A DNA stretch of 64,000 bases from Flavobacterium sp. (GTDB lineage Bacteria; Bacteroidota; Bacteroidia; Flavobacteriales; Flavobacteriaceae). The notes below the pieces were generated by a model that did no database searches, was not told the DNA's origin, and saw only the letters and a program-made list of their open reading frames with translations. A program made the position numbers and the translations under genes. Below, piece by piece: positions 19,493 to 28,370 of the stretch (within the stretch, counting starts at the first letter, position 1; every line of letters begins with the position of its first letter). The stretch is from positions 1-64,000 of the forward strand of contig NZ_JANJUQ010000041.1 of assembly GCF_024710485.1 (NCBI RefSeq), written 5' to 3'.

Positions 19493-19846
19493 TTAAACAA
19501 TCGGCGGACCGCGAAGCAGGAATGAACTTCCGTTGAAAATCGAAATATGCTCGGAAGAGTAGCTAAAAAGAGATCTTTTGAGGAAAAATTTATTGACGAA
19601 TGAAATAGAATGAGACCCTGCTTTAACCGAATGACTGAAAGCAAACTCACAAGTAAAACACTTTTCTAATCCGTCATGACCATGATGTAATTCCGTTTGA
19701 TGATCGTGATACACATGATGACAGTGTGACTTGGAAAACTGTTTCACTAAATGGTTGAATGAGTGTGCCGACTGAAACAATATTGCCAGCAATATCATCA
19801 GTCCCATAACTGCATTAACTAAGCGTAGTTTTCCTTTCATGTTCAC
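19493..19846 (-). CDS. Small His-rich CxxC protein, putative metal binding
   Basis: 117 residues with one N-terminal hydrophobic segment (about 10-27, signal peptide or anchor). A histidine-dense stretch follows (HCHHVYHDHQTELHHGHDG, about 42-60), then CFTC, and the C-terminus is LLRGPPIV. No enzyme motif is seen. The His clusters, CxxC and RGPP end resemble small proteins of the DUF2946 kind that often precede TonB-dependent copper or zinc receptor genes; this is recognition by eye, not a search result. It is the first gene of the minus-strand operon with the receptor 45 bp downstream. A role in metal sensing, delivery or periplasmic buffering is inferred. Confidence 0.72.
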   Translation of the reverse strand: MNMKGKLRLVNAVMGLMILLAILFQSAHSFNHLVKQFSKSHCHHVYHDHQTELHHGHDGLEKCFTCEFAFSHSVKAGSHSISFVNKFFLKRSLFSYSSEHISIFNGSSFLLRGPPIV

Positions 19847-19930
19847 AAAAGTAGCGCAAAAACAGATAAAATCAGCCCAATTTTAACAAACTTTAGGATT
19901 TGTAAAAACCCGGACATTTTTTTAATGAAA

Positions 19931-19992
19931 AAGCCACAAATTACTCAAATTAGCACAAATTAACTCGTGGTAATTGGTGAAATTCGTGGCTA
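19931..19992. repeat. Imperfect inverted repeat, possible asd terminator
   Basis: Outer arms AGCCACAAATT (from 19932) and AATTCGTGGCT (to 19991), with inner degenerate CACAAATTA-like units. It lies just past the asd stop codon, and on the minus strand the second arm runs into a T tract, so it may act as the asd terminator. The motif family (CACAAATT/CACGAATT strings) is familiar from intergenic DNA of Bacteroidota. Confidence 0.55.
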
Positions 19993-20012
19993 GTATTAGT
20001 AGCTCAACTTTG

Positions 20013-21002
20013 TTAAACTAATTTATTCGCTACCAAATATTCGGCAATCTGAATGGTGTTGGTTGCGGCGCCTTTTCTTAAGTTGTCGGCTACAATCCAC
20101 ATGTTTACGGTGTTGGGCTGACTTTCATCACGGCGAATTCTACCCACAAAAACATCGTCCTTTCCTTCTGCATATAAAGGCATCGGATAAGTATAAGTGT
20201 CCGCATTGTCTTGAACAGTCACGCCATTGGTATGGTGTAATATTTTACGCAATTCGGCGATGTCAAAATCGTTGGTGAATTCAATATTTACCGTTTCACT
20301 GTGTCCGCCAACGACCGGAATACGTACTGCAGTTGCCGTCACCGCGATGCTGTTATCACTCATGATTTTCTTGGTTTCGCGTACCAATTTCATTTCTTCT
20401 TTGGTGTAATCGTTGTCTTCAAAAACATCACATTGCGGGATAGCGTTGCGGTGGATTTGGTATTTATAAGCCATTTCTCCTTGAACACCGGCGTATTCGT
20501 TTTCCAATTGTTGCACCGCTTTCACACCGGTTCCGGTGATAGATTGGTAAGTGGAAACCACCACGCGTTTGATATTGTATTTTTTATGCAAAGGCGCTAA
20601 AACCATAACCATTTGAATAGTAGAACAATTAGGATTGGCTATGATTTTATCGGCAGTCGTTAATTCGTGGGCGTTGATTTCGGGTACGATCAATTTTTTA
20701 GTCGGATCCATTCTCCATGCCGAAGAATTGTCGATTACTGTAGTGCCGGCTGCTGCAAATTTAGGAGCCCAATCCAAAGAGGTTTGTCCACCAGCCGAAA
20801 ACAAAGCGATATCGGCTTTCATGTCGACTGCTGTTTGTAAGCCAACCACTTTGTACTTCTTGCCTTTGAAATCGATTTCCTTACCTACCGATTTTTCAGA
20901 GGCTACAGGAATTAATTCGGTTACCGGAAAATTTCTTTCTGCTAAAACTTGAAGCATCACTTCACCAACCATACCGGTGGCACCTACTACAGCAATTTTC
21001 AT
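20013..21002 (-). CDS. asd: Aspartate-semialdehyde dehydrogenase
   Basis: 329 residues. It reduces aspartyl phosphate to aspartate semialdehyde with NADPH, the branch step toward lysine/diaminopimelate, threonine and methionine. Signatures: the NADP-binding start VVGATGMVGEVML (5-17), the catalytic cysteine in ANPNCSTIQ (C126), R227 in VRIPV and the acid/base histidine in GGHSE (H234). Length fits the bacterial enzyme. The partner aspartate kinase is encoded at 40.1 kb, not adjacent. The gene appears monocistronic, with an inverted repeat just downstream that may terminate it. Confidence 0.97.
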   Translation of the reverse strand: MKIAVVGATGMVGEVMLQVLAERNFPVTELIPVASEKSVGKEIDFKGKKYKVVGLQTAVDMKADIALFSAGGQTSLDWAPKFAAAGTTVIDNSSAWRMDPTKKLIVPEINAHELTTADKIIANPNCSTIQMVMVLAPLHKKYNIKRVVVSTYQSITGTGVKAVQQLENEYAGVQGEMAYKYQIHRNAIPQCDVFEDNDYTKEEMKLVRETKKIMSDNSIAVTATAVRIPVVGGHSETVNIEFTNDFDIAELRKILHHTNGVTVQDNADTYTYPMPLYAEGKDDVFVGRIRRDESQPNTVNMWIVADNLRKGAATNTIQIAEYLVANKLV

Positions 21003-21118
21003 ATGAATAGAATTAAGATTTTTTAAAAATTGAAATACAAAAGTAATCAGAAAACAACTGCTGTTTTTGTTTTTACGGTAAAATTTTCTGATTTCTAAAT
21101 TGGCTTTTCGCTATAAAG

Positions 21119-21143
21119 AAAAACCGCCCCAATGACGAGGCGG
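21119..21143 (-). terminator. Terminator of mscL
   Basis: On the minus strand a 7-bp stem (CCGCCTC/GGGGCGG, one G-U pair) with a 6-nt loop is followed by TTTTT. It lies 29 bp beyond the mscL stop codon. Confidence 0.75.
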
Positions 21144-21171
21144 ATTAGTTAGAATATATAGTGTAACGGTA

Positions 21172-21549
21172 CTACTTTTTAAGCAAATCTCTGATTTGAG
21201 TCAGCAATTCTTCTTGTGTCGGACCAGCCGGTGCTGCCGGAGCCGGTTCTTCTTTTTTCTTCATGGAGTTGATCGCTTTAACCATGATGAAGATGACAAA
21301 GGCAATAACTAAAAAGCTGATAACTGCTGCTAAAAATTTACCATACAGAATTCCGTTGTCGGTTTTTAAGTCGGCTAAATTTTCTACTTGTGCAGCTTTC
21401 AAAGCCGGATTTAACAAGGCCGGTGTAATTACATCGGCGACTAAAGAGTTAACGATGGCGCCAAACGCAGCTCCAATGATTACTCCAACGGCTAAATCCA
21501 TTGCATTTCCCTTTGCAATAAAATCTTTAAATTCTGAAACCATTCCCAT
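21172..21549 (-). CDS. mscL: Large-conductance mechanosensitive channel
   Basis: 125 residues. It forms a homopentameric inner-membrane pore that opens under membrane tension during osmotic downshock. Visible parts: the N-terminal amphipathic FKDFIAKGNAMDLAVGV, TM1 (about 17-42, with the pore-lining block GVIIGAAFGAIVNSLVAD), a short periplasmic loop (DNGILYGKFL), TM2 (about 71-94) and a cytoplasmic coiled helix after a Pro/Ala linker (EEPAPAAPAGPTQEEL ... RDLLKK). Length and order match MscL exactly. It has its own terminator and lies 72 bp downstream of murF-alr on the same strand. Confidence 0.97.
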   Translation of the reverse strand: MGMVSEFKDFIAKGNAMDLAVGVIIGAAFGAIVNSLVADVITPALLNPALKAAQVENLADLKTDNGILYGKFLAAVISFLVIAFVIFIMVKAINSMKKKEEPAPAAPAGPTQEELLTQIRDLLKK

Positions 21550-21621
21550 AATTTGTGTTTTTTTAGTTGATTAATAGTACTAAAATAGTTAAATTTTTGA
21601 AAAACCGAATAGGGTTTTGAA

Positions 21622-24066
21622 TTATTCTCGGAAGAACACCCTTTTAACGCGTTGTGAAATTCCGGTCAGGATTTCATAAGGTATGGTGTTCAAAGCCTTA
21701 GCCATCAGGTTTACCGAAGGATTTTCTCCGAAAATAATCACCGATTGACCTTCCTTGCAATCTATTTCAGTTACGTTCACCATCAGCATGTCCATGCAAA
21801 CACTTCCTACAATTTTGGCTTCTTTGCCATTGATAACCACATAGCCAACTTCATTGCCCCAACTTCTGCGAATTCCGTCGGCATAACCAATGGGAATAGT
21901 AGCGATTTTAGTTGTTTTTTCGGCCATAAATCTTCGTCCGTAACCTACGCTTTCGCCGGCTTCTATGGTTCTGATTTGCGAGATAACCGATTTTAAAGTG
22001 CCCACATTTTCCAAGAATTTTTGTTCTTCTTCATCGTTGGAAATGCCATACAATCCTATTCCCAAACGCACCATATCATACTGCGCACCGGGATAATTCG
22101 AAATGCCGGAAGTGTTTAAAATATGGCGAATCGGTTTGATTTTTAACTCGGTTATCAGTTGAGTTGATAATTGTTCGAATAATGCAATTTGTGATTGGGC
22201 AAACGCATCTTGTTTCAAATCGTCACTGGTGGCCAAATGCGATAAAATACTTTTGATTTGAACCGTCTCGTTACTTTTTAGAATCGCAATTAACTCGGAT
22301 AGCTGCTCTTCTTCAAAGCCCAAACGGTGCATTCCGGTGTCGATTTTGAGGTGAATCGGGAAGTATTTGAGTTTCTTCTGCTCGGCTATTTTTAAAAAGG
22401 CTTTCAATCCTTTAATCGAATAAATTTCAGGCTCCAATTGGTGTTGGATAATCGCCGAAAAACTGGTGGTTTCCGGATTCATCACCATAATCGGCACGTT
22501 GATACCGGCACTTTTTAAGCTTATTCCTTCATCGGCAAAAGCCACGCCCAAATAATCTACTTTGTGGTGTTCGAGCAATTTGGCAATTTCAAATCCGCCG
22601 TTGCCGTAGCCAAAGGCTTTTACCATGACCATCAGTTTGGTTTTGGGTGCCAATTTCGATTTGAAGAAATTCAGGTTGTGACTAATCGCGTTGAGGTTGA
22701 TTTCCAATACCGTTTCATGCGTTTTCTCTTCCAACATCGAAACAATTTGTTCAAAGTGAAAATCGCGCGCGCCTTTAATTAGTATGGTTTCGTTTTCAAA
22801 ATTCAAGCGGTCGAAAGCATTCATAAATTCGGCTACATTTTTAAAAGTAGTGCCGTTAATGAACTTGTTTTTGTACTGCGAAATGGTTTCGCCTATACCA
22901 ATAACGCGGTTGATTTTATTGGAGATAATCAATTGCGAGACTTGTGAGTACAACTCATCATTGTTCAATCCGCTTTGAAATATATCCGAAAGTATGATGG
23001 TTTTCTTTTTGTGTTGCTTTTGGTGCTCTAAAAAGTCGAGGGCAATTTTCAACGATTGGAAATCGGAGCTGTAACTGTCGTCGATAAGTGTACAATTGTA
23101 CATTCCGTTTTTCACTTTCAAGCGCATTTCCACCGGATACAATTGTGCCATTCGGGTTTGAATCACTTTTGGATTGTAGCCGAAATACAACATCACCATC
23201 ATACAATGAATAGCGTTTTCAATCGATGCTTGGTCCTGAAACGGAATCAGGATCGGGAATGTATCTTCTTTGTAAGTGACTTGCAATTCGGTTAAATCAC
23301 CTAAATTTTTCTTGGTAATATAAACATCGGCACTTTTGTTATCGGAACACCAGCTAAAGGTTTTGATTTTGGGGTTGATAAAGGCCTGTATGGTTTTATT
23401 TTTGTTTAAAATCAGCACATTGACCGAAGTAAACAGCTTTAATTTTTCTTTGATTTTATCAGCCACGCTCGAAAAACCTTCATCGTGCGCCGAACCGATA
23501 TTAGACAAAACACCAATGGTTGGGCGAATGATTTTCTGCAGTTTTTCCATCTCGTACATCGTCGAAATACCGGCCTCGAATATCCCGAGGTTGTGCTTTT
23601 CTTTAATGCCTAGAATGGATAATGGAACGCCGACTTGCGAATTGTAACTTTTCGGACTGCGGATGATGTTGTAATCCGGACTCAGTAAAAAGTTCAACCA
23701 TTCTTTGATGATGGTTTTTCCGTTGCTTCCGGTAATCCCGATGATTGGGAAATCGAATAAACTTCGGTAGTAAGCGGCAAATTTCTGCAATGCATCCAAA
23801 GTGTTTTCCACCACTAAAAAGTTGGCTTTGCCGGCAACTGTCTCAGGAATGTGCGTCACTACAAAATGGCAAACACCTTTGTCAATCAGTTCGTTAATGT
23901 AAGTGTGTCCGTCATTGTTAGGTCCGGAAATGGCAAAAAACATCGTGTTTTCACCGTTTTGCAAAGAGCGGCTGTCGATGGATATAGAGTCGATTACCGC
24001 TACATCATTTTCACCAACCCAATGGGCTTTGAGGATGGGAATAATATTTCGTAAGGTTAGTGTCAA
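21622..24066 (-). CDS. Bifunctional MurF (UDP-MurNAc-tripeptide:D-Ala-D-Ala ligase) / alanine racemase
   Basis: 814 residues, a natural fusion common in Bacteroidota. The N-terminal half (about 1-445) is MurF: ATP-binding GSNGKT (113-118), SPKSYNSQVGVP, and ISNIGSAH-like LSNIGSAHDEGF. The C-terminal half (about 450-814) is a PLP alanine racemase with Schiff-base lysine K483 in VKAFGYGNG, GMHRLGF, YDMVRLGIGLYG, VGYGRRF and the catalytic-Tyr region GSVCMDMLMV. Together they make D-Ala and load the D-Ala-D-Ala dipeptide onto the peptidoglycan precursor in the cytoplasm. The P-loop half keeps its consensus, so MurF looks active. It starts 23 bp after the tdk stop, suggesting cotranscription. Confidence 0.95.
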   Translation of the reverse strand: MTLTLRNIIPILKAHWVGENDVAVIDSISIDSRSLQNGENTMFFAISGPNNDGHTYINELIDKGVCHFVVTHIPETVAGKANFLVVENTLDALQKFAAYYRSLFDFPIIGITGSNGKTIIKEWLNFLLSPDYNIIRSPKSYNSQVGVPLSILGIKEKHNLGIFEAGISTMYEMEKLQKIIRPTIGVLSNIGSAHDEGFSSVADKIKEKLKLFTSVNVLILNKNKTIQAFINPKIKTFSWCSDNKSADVYITKKNLGDLTELQVTYKEDTFPILIPFQDQASIENAIHCMMVMLYFGYNPKVIQTRMAQLYPVEMRLKVKNGMYNCTLIDDSYSSDFQSLKIALDFLEHQKQHKKKTIILSDIFQSGLNNDELYSQVSQLIISNKINRVIGIGETISQYKNKFINGTTFKNVAEFMNAFDRLNFENETILIKGARDFHFEQIVSMLEEKTHETVLEINLNAISHNLNFFKSKLAPKTKLMVMVKAFGYGNGGFEIAKLLEHHKVDYLGVAFADEGISLKSAGINVPIMVMNPETTSFSAIIQHQLEPEIYSIKGLKAFLKIAEQKKLKYFPIHLKIDTGMHRLGFEEEQLSELIAILKSNETVQIKSILSHLATSDDLKQDAFAQSQIALFEQLSTQLITELKIKPIRHILNTSGISNYPGAQYDMVRLGIGLYGISNDEEEQKFLENVGTLKSVISQIRTIEAGESVGYGRRFMAEKTTKIATIPIGYADGIRRSWGNEVGYVVINGKEAKIVGSVCMDMLMVNVTEIDCKEGQSVIIFGENPSVNLMAKALNTIPYEILTGISQRVKRVFFRE

Positions 24067-24089
24067 AGTGTTGGGGATTTATAACTGCG

Positions 24090-24725
24090 TCAGTTCGCTA
24101 CGCTCGGGTCTTCTGAAGACAAATGTTCAGGGTCTTTAACTTCCATGTTTTCGCGCATGGCTTTAAAATAGGCGGCGCGACTCAAAGGTTCGTATTCTTC
24201 AGTTTCGCCTAACAAAACCAACTTATCACTGTCGGTTTTTCGGAAACTGTAATGGGCTAAATTTCCGGTTCGGGTACAAACCGCATGTACTTTAGTGACA
24301 TATTCCGCCGTAGCCATTAGCGCTGGCATCGGTCCGAACGGATTGCCTTTAAAATCCATATCCAATCCTGCCACGATAACGCGAACACCCGAATTGGCCA
24401 AATCGTTACAAACGGCAATAATCTCATCGTCGAAAAATTGGGCTTCATCAATCCCGACTACGTCGCAACCTTGCGCCAAAATACGGATGTTGGCCGCCGC
24501 TGGTACCGGAGTAGAGCGAATTTCGTTTTTGTTGTGCGAAACCACCATTTCTTCGTCATAGCGAACATCAATGGAAGGTTTGAAAATTTCCACTTTTTGT
24601 TTGGCAAACTGAGCGCGTTTCAAGCGGCGTATCAATTCTTCGGTTTTGCCCGAAAACATGGAGCCGCAAATGACTTCAATCCACCCAAATTGTTCTTTAT
24701 GATTTACTGTATTTTCGAGAAACAT
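24090..24725 (-). CDS. tdk: Thymidine kinase (type II)
   Basis: 211 residues; phosphorylates thymidine with ATP in the salvage pathway. P-loop GSMFSGKT (21-28), the DEAQFFD motif carrying the acidic residue, and the nucleoside-binding lasso region ([19 protein letters not shown] ... [14 protein letters not shown]) are all present. The zinc lobe normally has two Cys-x2-Cys pairs; here only one cysteine of the first pair (AVCTRTG) is seen and the second pair is absent, so this copy probably does not bind structural zinc in the usual way. It is upstream of murF-alr with a 23-bp gap. Expression of both from a promoter near 24.75-24.85 kb is likely. Confidence 0.94.
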   Translation of the reverse strand: MFLENTVNHKEQFGWIEVICGSMFSGKTEELIRRLKRAQFAKQKVEIFKPSIDVRYDEEMVVSHNKNEIRSTPVPAAANIRILAQGCDVVGIDEAQFFDDEIIAVCNDLANSGVRVIVAGLDMDFKGNPFGPMPALMATAEYVTKVHAVCTRTGNLAHYSFRKTDSDKLVLLGETEEYEPLSRAAYFKAMRENMEVKDPEHLSSEDPSVAN

Positions 24726-24925
24726 TTTGTATTTTTCTTGCGCTAAAAATGAATAGTTTTTATTACTTTGTAACGAAAACCAATCGACTTGAATAATTGC
24801 TATTTTTACGTCGATTCAAATGTAGAAAAATTTTAATTATGGTTCCCGCTTCCCGAAGGTAAATAAATGTTTCGGAAGTGAATTTAAAAAACAGACCAGC
24901 GTATTTCCTATAATTACAAACCATC

Positions 24926-25846
24926 ATGAAAAAAAGAGTAGAAGCCGAATTAATCAGCATTGCCCACCGAATTTTGAAACTCAAAAACAAATCGGATGTG
25001 GATCAATTGTATAAAGAAACCCAAAAATTATACGAAACGTTATCGGTTTTAAAATTTTACCAGGACAATTACGAAGTCCTAAAATCGGAGGTTGATGCCG
25101 CCGAATTGGAAGAAAAATTAGAAACTGCTTTTGATGCTGAAACACCTCAGGCTATCGTGGCTGAAGTGAAAGCGGAACTAGTGGTTGAAACCGAAGCACC
25201 TGCTGTTGAGGTGGAAACTCTTGCAGCCGAAGACGCTCAAGAAGAACCGGTTGTAACTGAAGCCGAAACTGAAGTTGAAACGGTTGTTGAGGAAGAAGCT
25301 GAGGAAGAAGTTGCAGAAATGGCACCGGAAGTTGCAGCAGAACCAGCCGCTACCGAAGCACCGCTTTTTACGCCGATATTTGAATTGGCCCAAGAAGAAG
25401 CTGAAGAAGAAGCACCTGCAGCAGAGACGGCATCCGAACTAAAACCAGATACCAAACACATAGCTTTAGAAGATTTATTAGGCGAAAATTACGTAGATCC
25501 GATTTTCGTAAAGCCGAATGAAGTCTCCCTTTTTCCAACGGAAACTAAAGAAGAAAAGGCTTCGGAACCGGAAATAGCGCAACCTAAACCGGCAGCGTCT
25601 TTAAACAGCGCTTTTGCCAAAACCATTGAAATTGGATTGAACGACCGCATCGCTTTTGTAAACCATTTGTTTGGCGAAAGCAACGAAGATTTCAACCGCG
25701 TAATCTCGCAATTGAACACCTTTGATACCCTGGAAGAAGCCAAAACTTTCTTGAACGAGATGGTGATACCCGACTACAATTACTGGGTTGGCAAAGAGGA
25801 TTATATAGAGCGTTTTATGACTGTGCTTGAGAATAAATTCAAATAA
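24926..25846 (+). CDS. Conserved acidic protein of unknown function, coupled to rsmI
   Basis: 306 residues, function unknown. Three parts are visible: a helical N-terminus with coiled-coil character (1-65), a low-complexity Ala/Glu/Val-rich acidic middle (about 68-175) and a more conserved-looking C-terminal region (about 180-306). The C-terminal region contains IALEDLLGENYVDPIF and a helical segment, NDRIAFVNHLFGESNEDFNR. No signal peptide or membrane segment is seen. The stop codon directly abuts the ATG of rsmI with no gap, so the two are translationally linked, and a role near ribosome or RNA metabolism is possible but unproven. Upstream, a short inverted repeat (CTTCCCGAA ... TTTCGGAAG, about 24848-24879) may form a leader hairpin. 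Confidence 0.8.
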   Translation: MKKRVEAELISIAHRILKLKNKSDVDQLYKETQKLYETLSVLKFYQDNYEVLKSEVDAAELEEKLETAFDAETPQAIVAEVKAELVVETEAPAVEVETLAAEDAQEEPVVTEAETEVETVVEEEAEEEVAEMAPEVAAEPAATEAPLFTPIFELAQEEAEEEAPAAETASELKPDTKHIALEDLLGENYVDPIFVKPNEVSLFPTETKEEKASEPEIAQPKPAASLNSAFAKTIEIGLNDRIAFVNHLFGESNEDFNRVISQLNTFDTLEEAKTFLNEMVIPDYNYWVGKEDYIERFMTVLENKFK

Positions 25847-26548
25847 ATGGGCAAACTTTACCTTGTTCCCACACCAATCGGTAATTTGGAAGACATGACT
25901 TTCCGCTCCATCAGCGTTTTAAAGGAAGTGGATTTAATTTTGGCCGAAGACACGCGCACCAGCGGCAAACTGTTGAAGCATTTCGATATTGCCACACACA
26001 TGCACAGCCACCACATGCACAACGAGCACAAAACGGTGGAAAATATTATCAAGCGTTTGCAAGCCGGAGAAAACATCGCCTTAATCAGCGACGCGGGAAC
26101 GCCGGCCATTTCCGACCCCGGATTTTTACTCACCCGAGCTTGTGTAGAAAATAATATCGAGGTGGAATGTCTGCCGGGAGCTACGGCTTTTGTTCCGGCT
26201 TTGGTGAATAGTGGTCTGCCTAACGACCGTTTTGTATTTGAAGGTTTTTTGCCCGAAAAAAAAGGAAGACAAACCCGTTTTTTAGCGTTGGCCGAAGAAA
26301 CCAGAACCATGATTTTTTATGTTTCGCCTCACAAATTAGTGAAAACTTTGGGCGAATTTGTGCAGTATTTTGGCGCCGACCGACCGGTGTCGGTTTCACG
26401 TGAATTGTCAAAACTCCATGAGGAAACCATCCGAGGTACAGCCGCTGAGGTGTTGCAACATTTTGAAGCCAAACCACCAAAAGGTGAAATCGTCGCGGTA
26501 GTTGGCGGGAAAATCGAAACCAAGGAAAGCAAGAAAAACCAGGAGTAA
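25847..26548 (+). CDS. rsmI: 16S rRNA (cytidine-1402-2'-O)-methyltransferase
   Basis: 233 residues, tetrapyrrole-methylase-like SAM fold. It 2'-O-methylates C1402 in the decoding centre of 16S rRNA. Signatures: LVPTPIGNLEDMTFR (6-20), ILAEDTRTSGKLL, the SAM-binding loop SDAGTPAISDPG (81-92), PGATAFVPALVNSGL and FEGFLPEKKGRQ. The shorter form, lacking the long C-terminal extension of the E. coli enzyme, is common in this phylum. The ATG follows the stop of the upstream acidic-protein gene without spacing. A short repeat element separates it from the convergent adenine deaminase gene. Confidence 0.96.
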   Translation: MGKLYLVPTPIGNLEDMTFRSISVLKEVDLILAEDTRTSGKLLKHFDIATHMHSHHMHNEHKTVENIIKRLQAGENIALISDAGTPAISDPGFLLTRACVENNIEVECLPGATAFVPALVNSGLPNDRFVFEGFLPEKKGRQTRFLALAEETRTMIFYVSPHKLVKTLGEFVQYFGADRPVSVSRELSKLHEETIRGTAAEVLQHFEAKPPKGEIVAVVGGKIETKESKKNQE

Positions 26549-26612
26549 TATTGGGGCGTTGCCTGCGGCCGGGCTTTCCGCGCTACACGGTAGCTTGCTG
26601 CAATCCCTAACG
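26549..26612. repeat. GC-rich intergenic repeat with inverted ends
   Basis: About 60 bp, clearly more GC-rich than its surroundings. Outer ends form an inverted match (GGGCGTT near 26554, AACGC near 26608), with inner GGGCTTTCCGC and GCAATCCCTAAC. It fills the space between convergent rsmI and ade genes. It resembles dispersed flavobacterial intergenic elements and shares the CCCTAAC core of the REP palindromes at 63 kb. Confidence 0.55.
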
Positions 26613-26622
26613 CATTATTTCC

Positions 26623-28245
26623 TTACGCTACCACCAAATCCGTAAACGCAAATTGTTTTCCGCTGAACAAACCTTTATCCGACAATTTTAAATCAGGAAT
26701 TACCAGTAGTGCCATAAAAGACAACGTCATAAAAGGCGCTTTCAAAGTACTGCCTAAGTCTTTGGCCATAGCATCAATTTCTTGGTACAAACGTCCGGCT
26801 TCCCAACCGTTTTGGTCGCTCATAATCCCGGCTACGGGTAAGGCCAACGATTTTTGTTCGGCACCGTTTACGGCACAAATACCGCCGGTGTTGGCAATGA
26901 GTAAATTCACCGCATTCAAAATTTCTTCATCTGAAGTACCAACCACGACTATATTGTGACAATCGTGTGCCACTGAACTGGCAATCGCTCCTTTTTTCAA
27001 ACCGAAATTTTTGATAAAAGCCACAGCCACCGGCGCATTTTCATACCGATTGACTACGGCCATTTTCAAGACATCATTTTCGGTATCGGAAACTAAATGA
27101 CCATCCTGAATTTTAGGCGAACAATGAACTTCATTGGTAATCAATTGTCCTTCCAAAGCCTCGATAACGCGAATGGTTTTGGCCGAACTCGCCACTTGAA
27201 AATCGGCTAAAACTTTAGGGGAAGTATTGAAATTATTGGGTTTCTCAAAGGCAACATGCTTCACAAAAGATTGCCCGTTTTCAGCCACTAATTCTCCGTT
27301 AATGTAGGTTTGTAACACTTTAAAATCCGTCAAATCTTCCACTACGATAAAATCGGCGGCATCGTTAGGTTGCAATAAACCTACGGTCATGTTGTAATGC
27401 TTCACCGGATTGATACAAGCCATTTGCAAAACTTTAAAAACGTCATGTCCTTTGGCCACTGCCCGAGCACACAATTGGTTGATGTGGCCCACAATCAAAT
27501 CGTCCGGATGTTTGTCATCGGAACAAAACATTAGGTTTTCAAAATGATCCGGCAGTAAGCCGATTAACGCTTCAAAATTTTTAGCGGCACTGCCTTCTCG
27601 AATAATGACTTTCATCCCTAAGGCTAATTTTTCAGCGGCTTCGTCATAGGTAAAGCACTCGTGATCGGTTGTAATTCCGGCGGAAATATATTTTTGGACG
27701 GCTTCGCCACGTAAACCAGGCGCATGACCGTCGATGGGTTTGTTAAAGTGTTTCGCCCAAGCTATCTTTTTCAACACTTCTTCATCGTCAAACAACACAC
27801 CGGGATAGTTCATCATTTCGGCCAAATAATAAATGTCGGGATGCGCCATCAGTTCCTTAATTTGCTCCGAATCGATTACCGCTCCGGCAGTTTCAAAAAA
27901 GGTGGCCGGAACACAGGATGGCGCTCCAAAATGAAACTTCAACGGGACTTTTTTGCCGTTTTCAATCATATAATACACACCGTCTTTTCCCAATACATTG
28001 GCAATTTCATGCGGATCGGAAATGGTTCCGACGGTACCGTGTAAAACCGCTATTTTGGCAAACTCGGAAGGCACCAACATCGAGCTTTCGATATGAATGT
28101 GTGCGTCGATAAAACCCGGAAGGATATAGTTTTTGTTATCGTGTTGTTTTTCAATTACCGAAACAATTTTACCGTTTTCAACCCTAACTTCGCCGGAGTA
28201 AATGCGGCGGTTTTCGATATCGACTATTTGACCTTGAATATGCAT
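26623..28245 (-). CDS. ade: Adenine deaminase
   Basis: 540 residues, amidohydrolase family. It converts adenine to hypoxanthine and ammonia in purine salvage. Metal-binding HIH sits in [13 protein letters not shown] (H49, H51), followed by the family block [17 protein letters not shown]. Further marks are [19 protein letters not shown] and [11 protein letters not shown], and the C-terminal AdeC domain ends near [13 protein letters not shown]. Length is slightly shorter than Bacillus AdeC (about 577). It is monocistronic, convergent with rsmI and divergent from recJ across a 125-bp region containing the recJ promoter box. Confidence 0.95.
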   Translation of the reverse strand: MHIQGQIVDIENRRIYSGEVRVENGKIVSVIEKQHDNKNYILPGFIDAHIHIESSMLVPSEFAKIAVLHGTVGTISDPHEIANVLGKDGVYYMIENGKKVPLKFHFGAPSCVPATFFETAGAVIDSEQIKELMAHPDIYYLAEMMNYPGVLFDDEEVLKKIAWAKHFNKPIDGHAPGLRGEAVQKYISAGITTDHECFTYDEAAEKLALGMKVIIREGSAAKNFEALIGLLPDHFENLMFCSDDKHPDDLIVGHINQLCARAVAKGHDVFKVLQMACINPVKHYNMTVGLLQPNDAADFIVVEDLTDFKVLQTYINGELVAENGQSFVKHVAFEKPNNFNTSPKVLADFQVASSAKTIRVIEALEGQLITNEVHCSPKIQDGHLVSDTENDVLKMAVVNRYENAPVAVAFIKNFGLKKGAIASSVAHDCHNIVVVGTSDEEILNAVNLLIANTGGICAVNGAEQKSLALPVAGIMSDQNGWEAGRLYQEIDAMAKDLGSTLKAPFMTLSFMALLVIPDLKLSDKGLFSGKQFAFTDLVVA

Positions 28246-28318
28246 TTTGATTCAATTTGAATTTCAAAAGTAACGAATAAATACACTAAAACTGCAATCA
28301 ATCTGATGTAGCTTTTGC

Positions 28319-28326
28319 TATTTTTG
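28319..28326 (+). promoter_or_regulatory. Putative recJ -7 promoter box (TATTTTTG)
   Basis: Matches TAnnTTTG, 44 bp before the recJ ATG in the divergent ade-recJ interval. Confidence 0.5.
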
Positions 28327-28370
28327 TGGTTTACGCTTCGTAATTCCTAATTCTCAATTCGTAATCTAAC

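Noticed and set aside
25178-25461. Ser/Ala-rich and Cys/Phe-rich frames antisense to the acidic protein
   Set aside because: Their odd composition is a mirror of the GAA/GCT-rich low-complexity region of the real gene.
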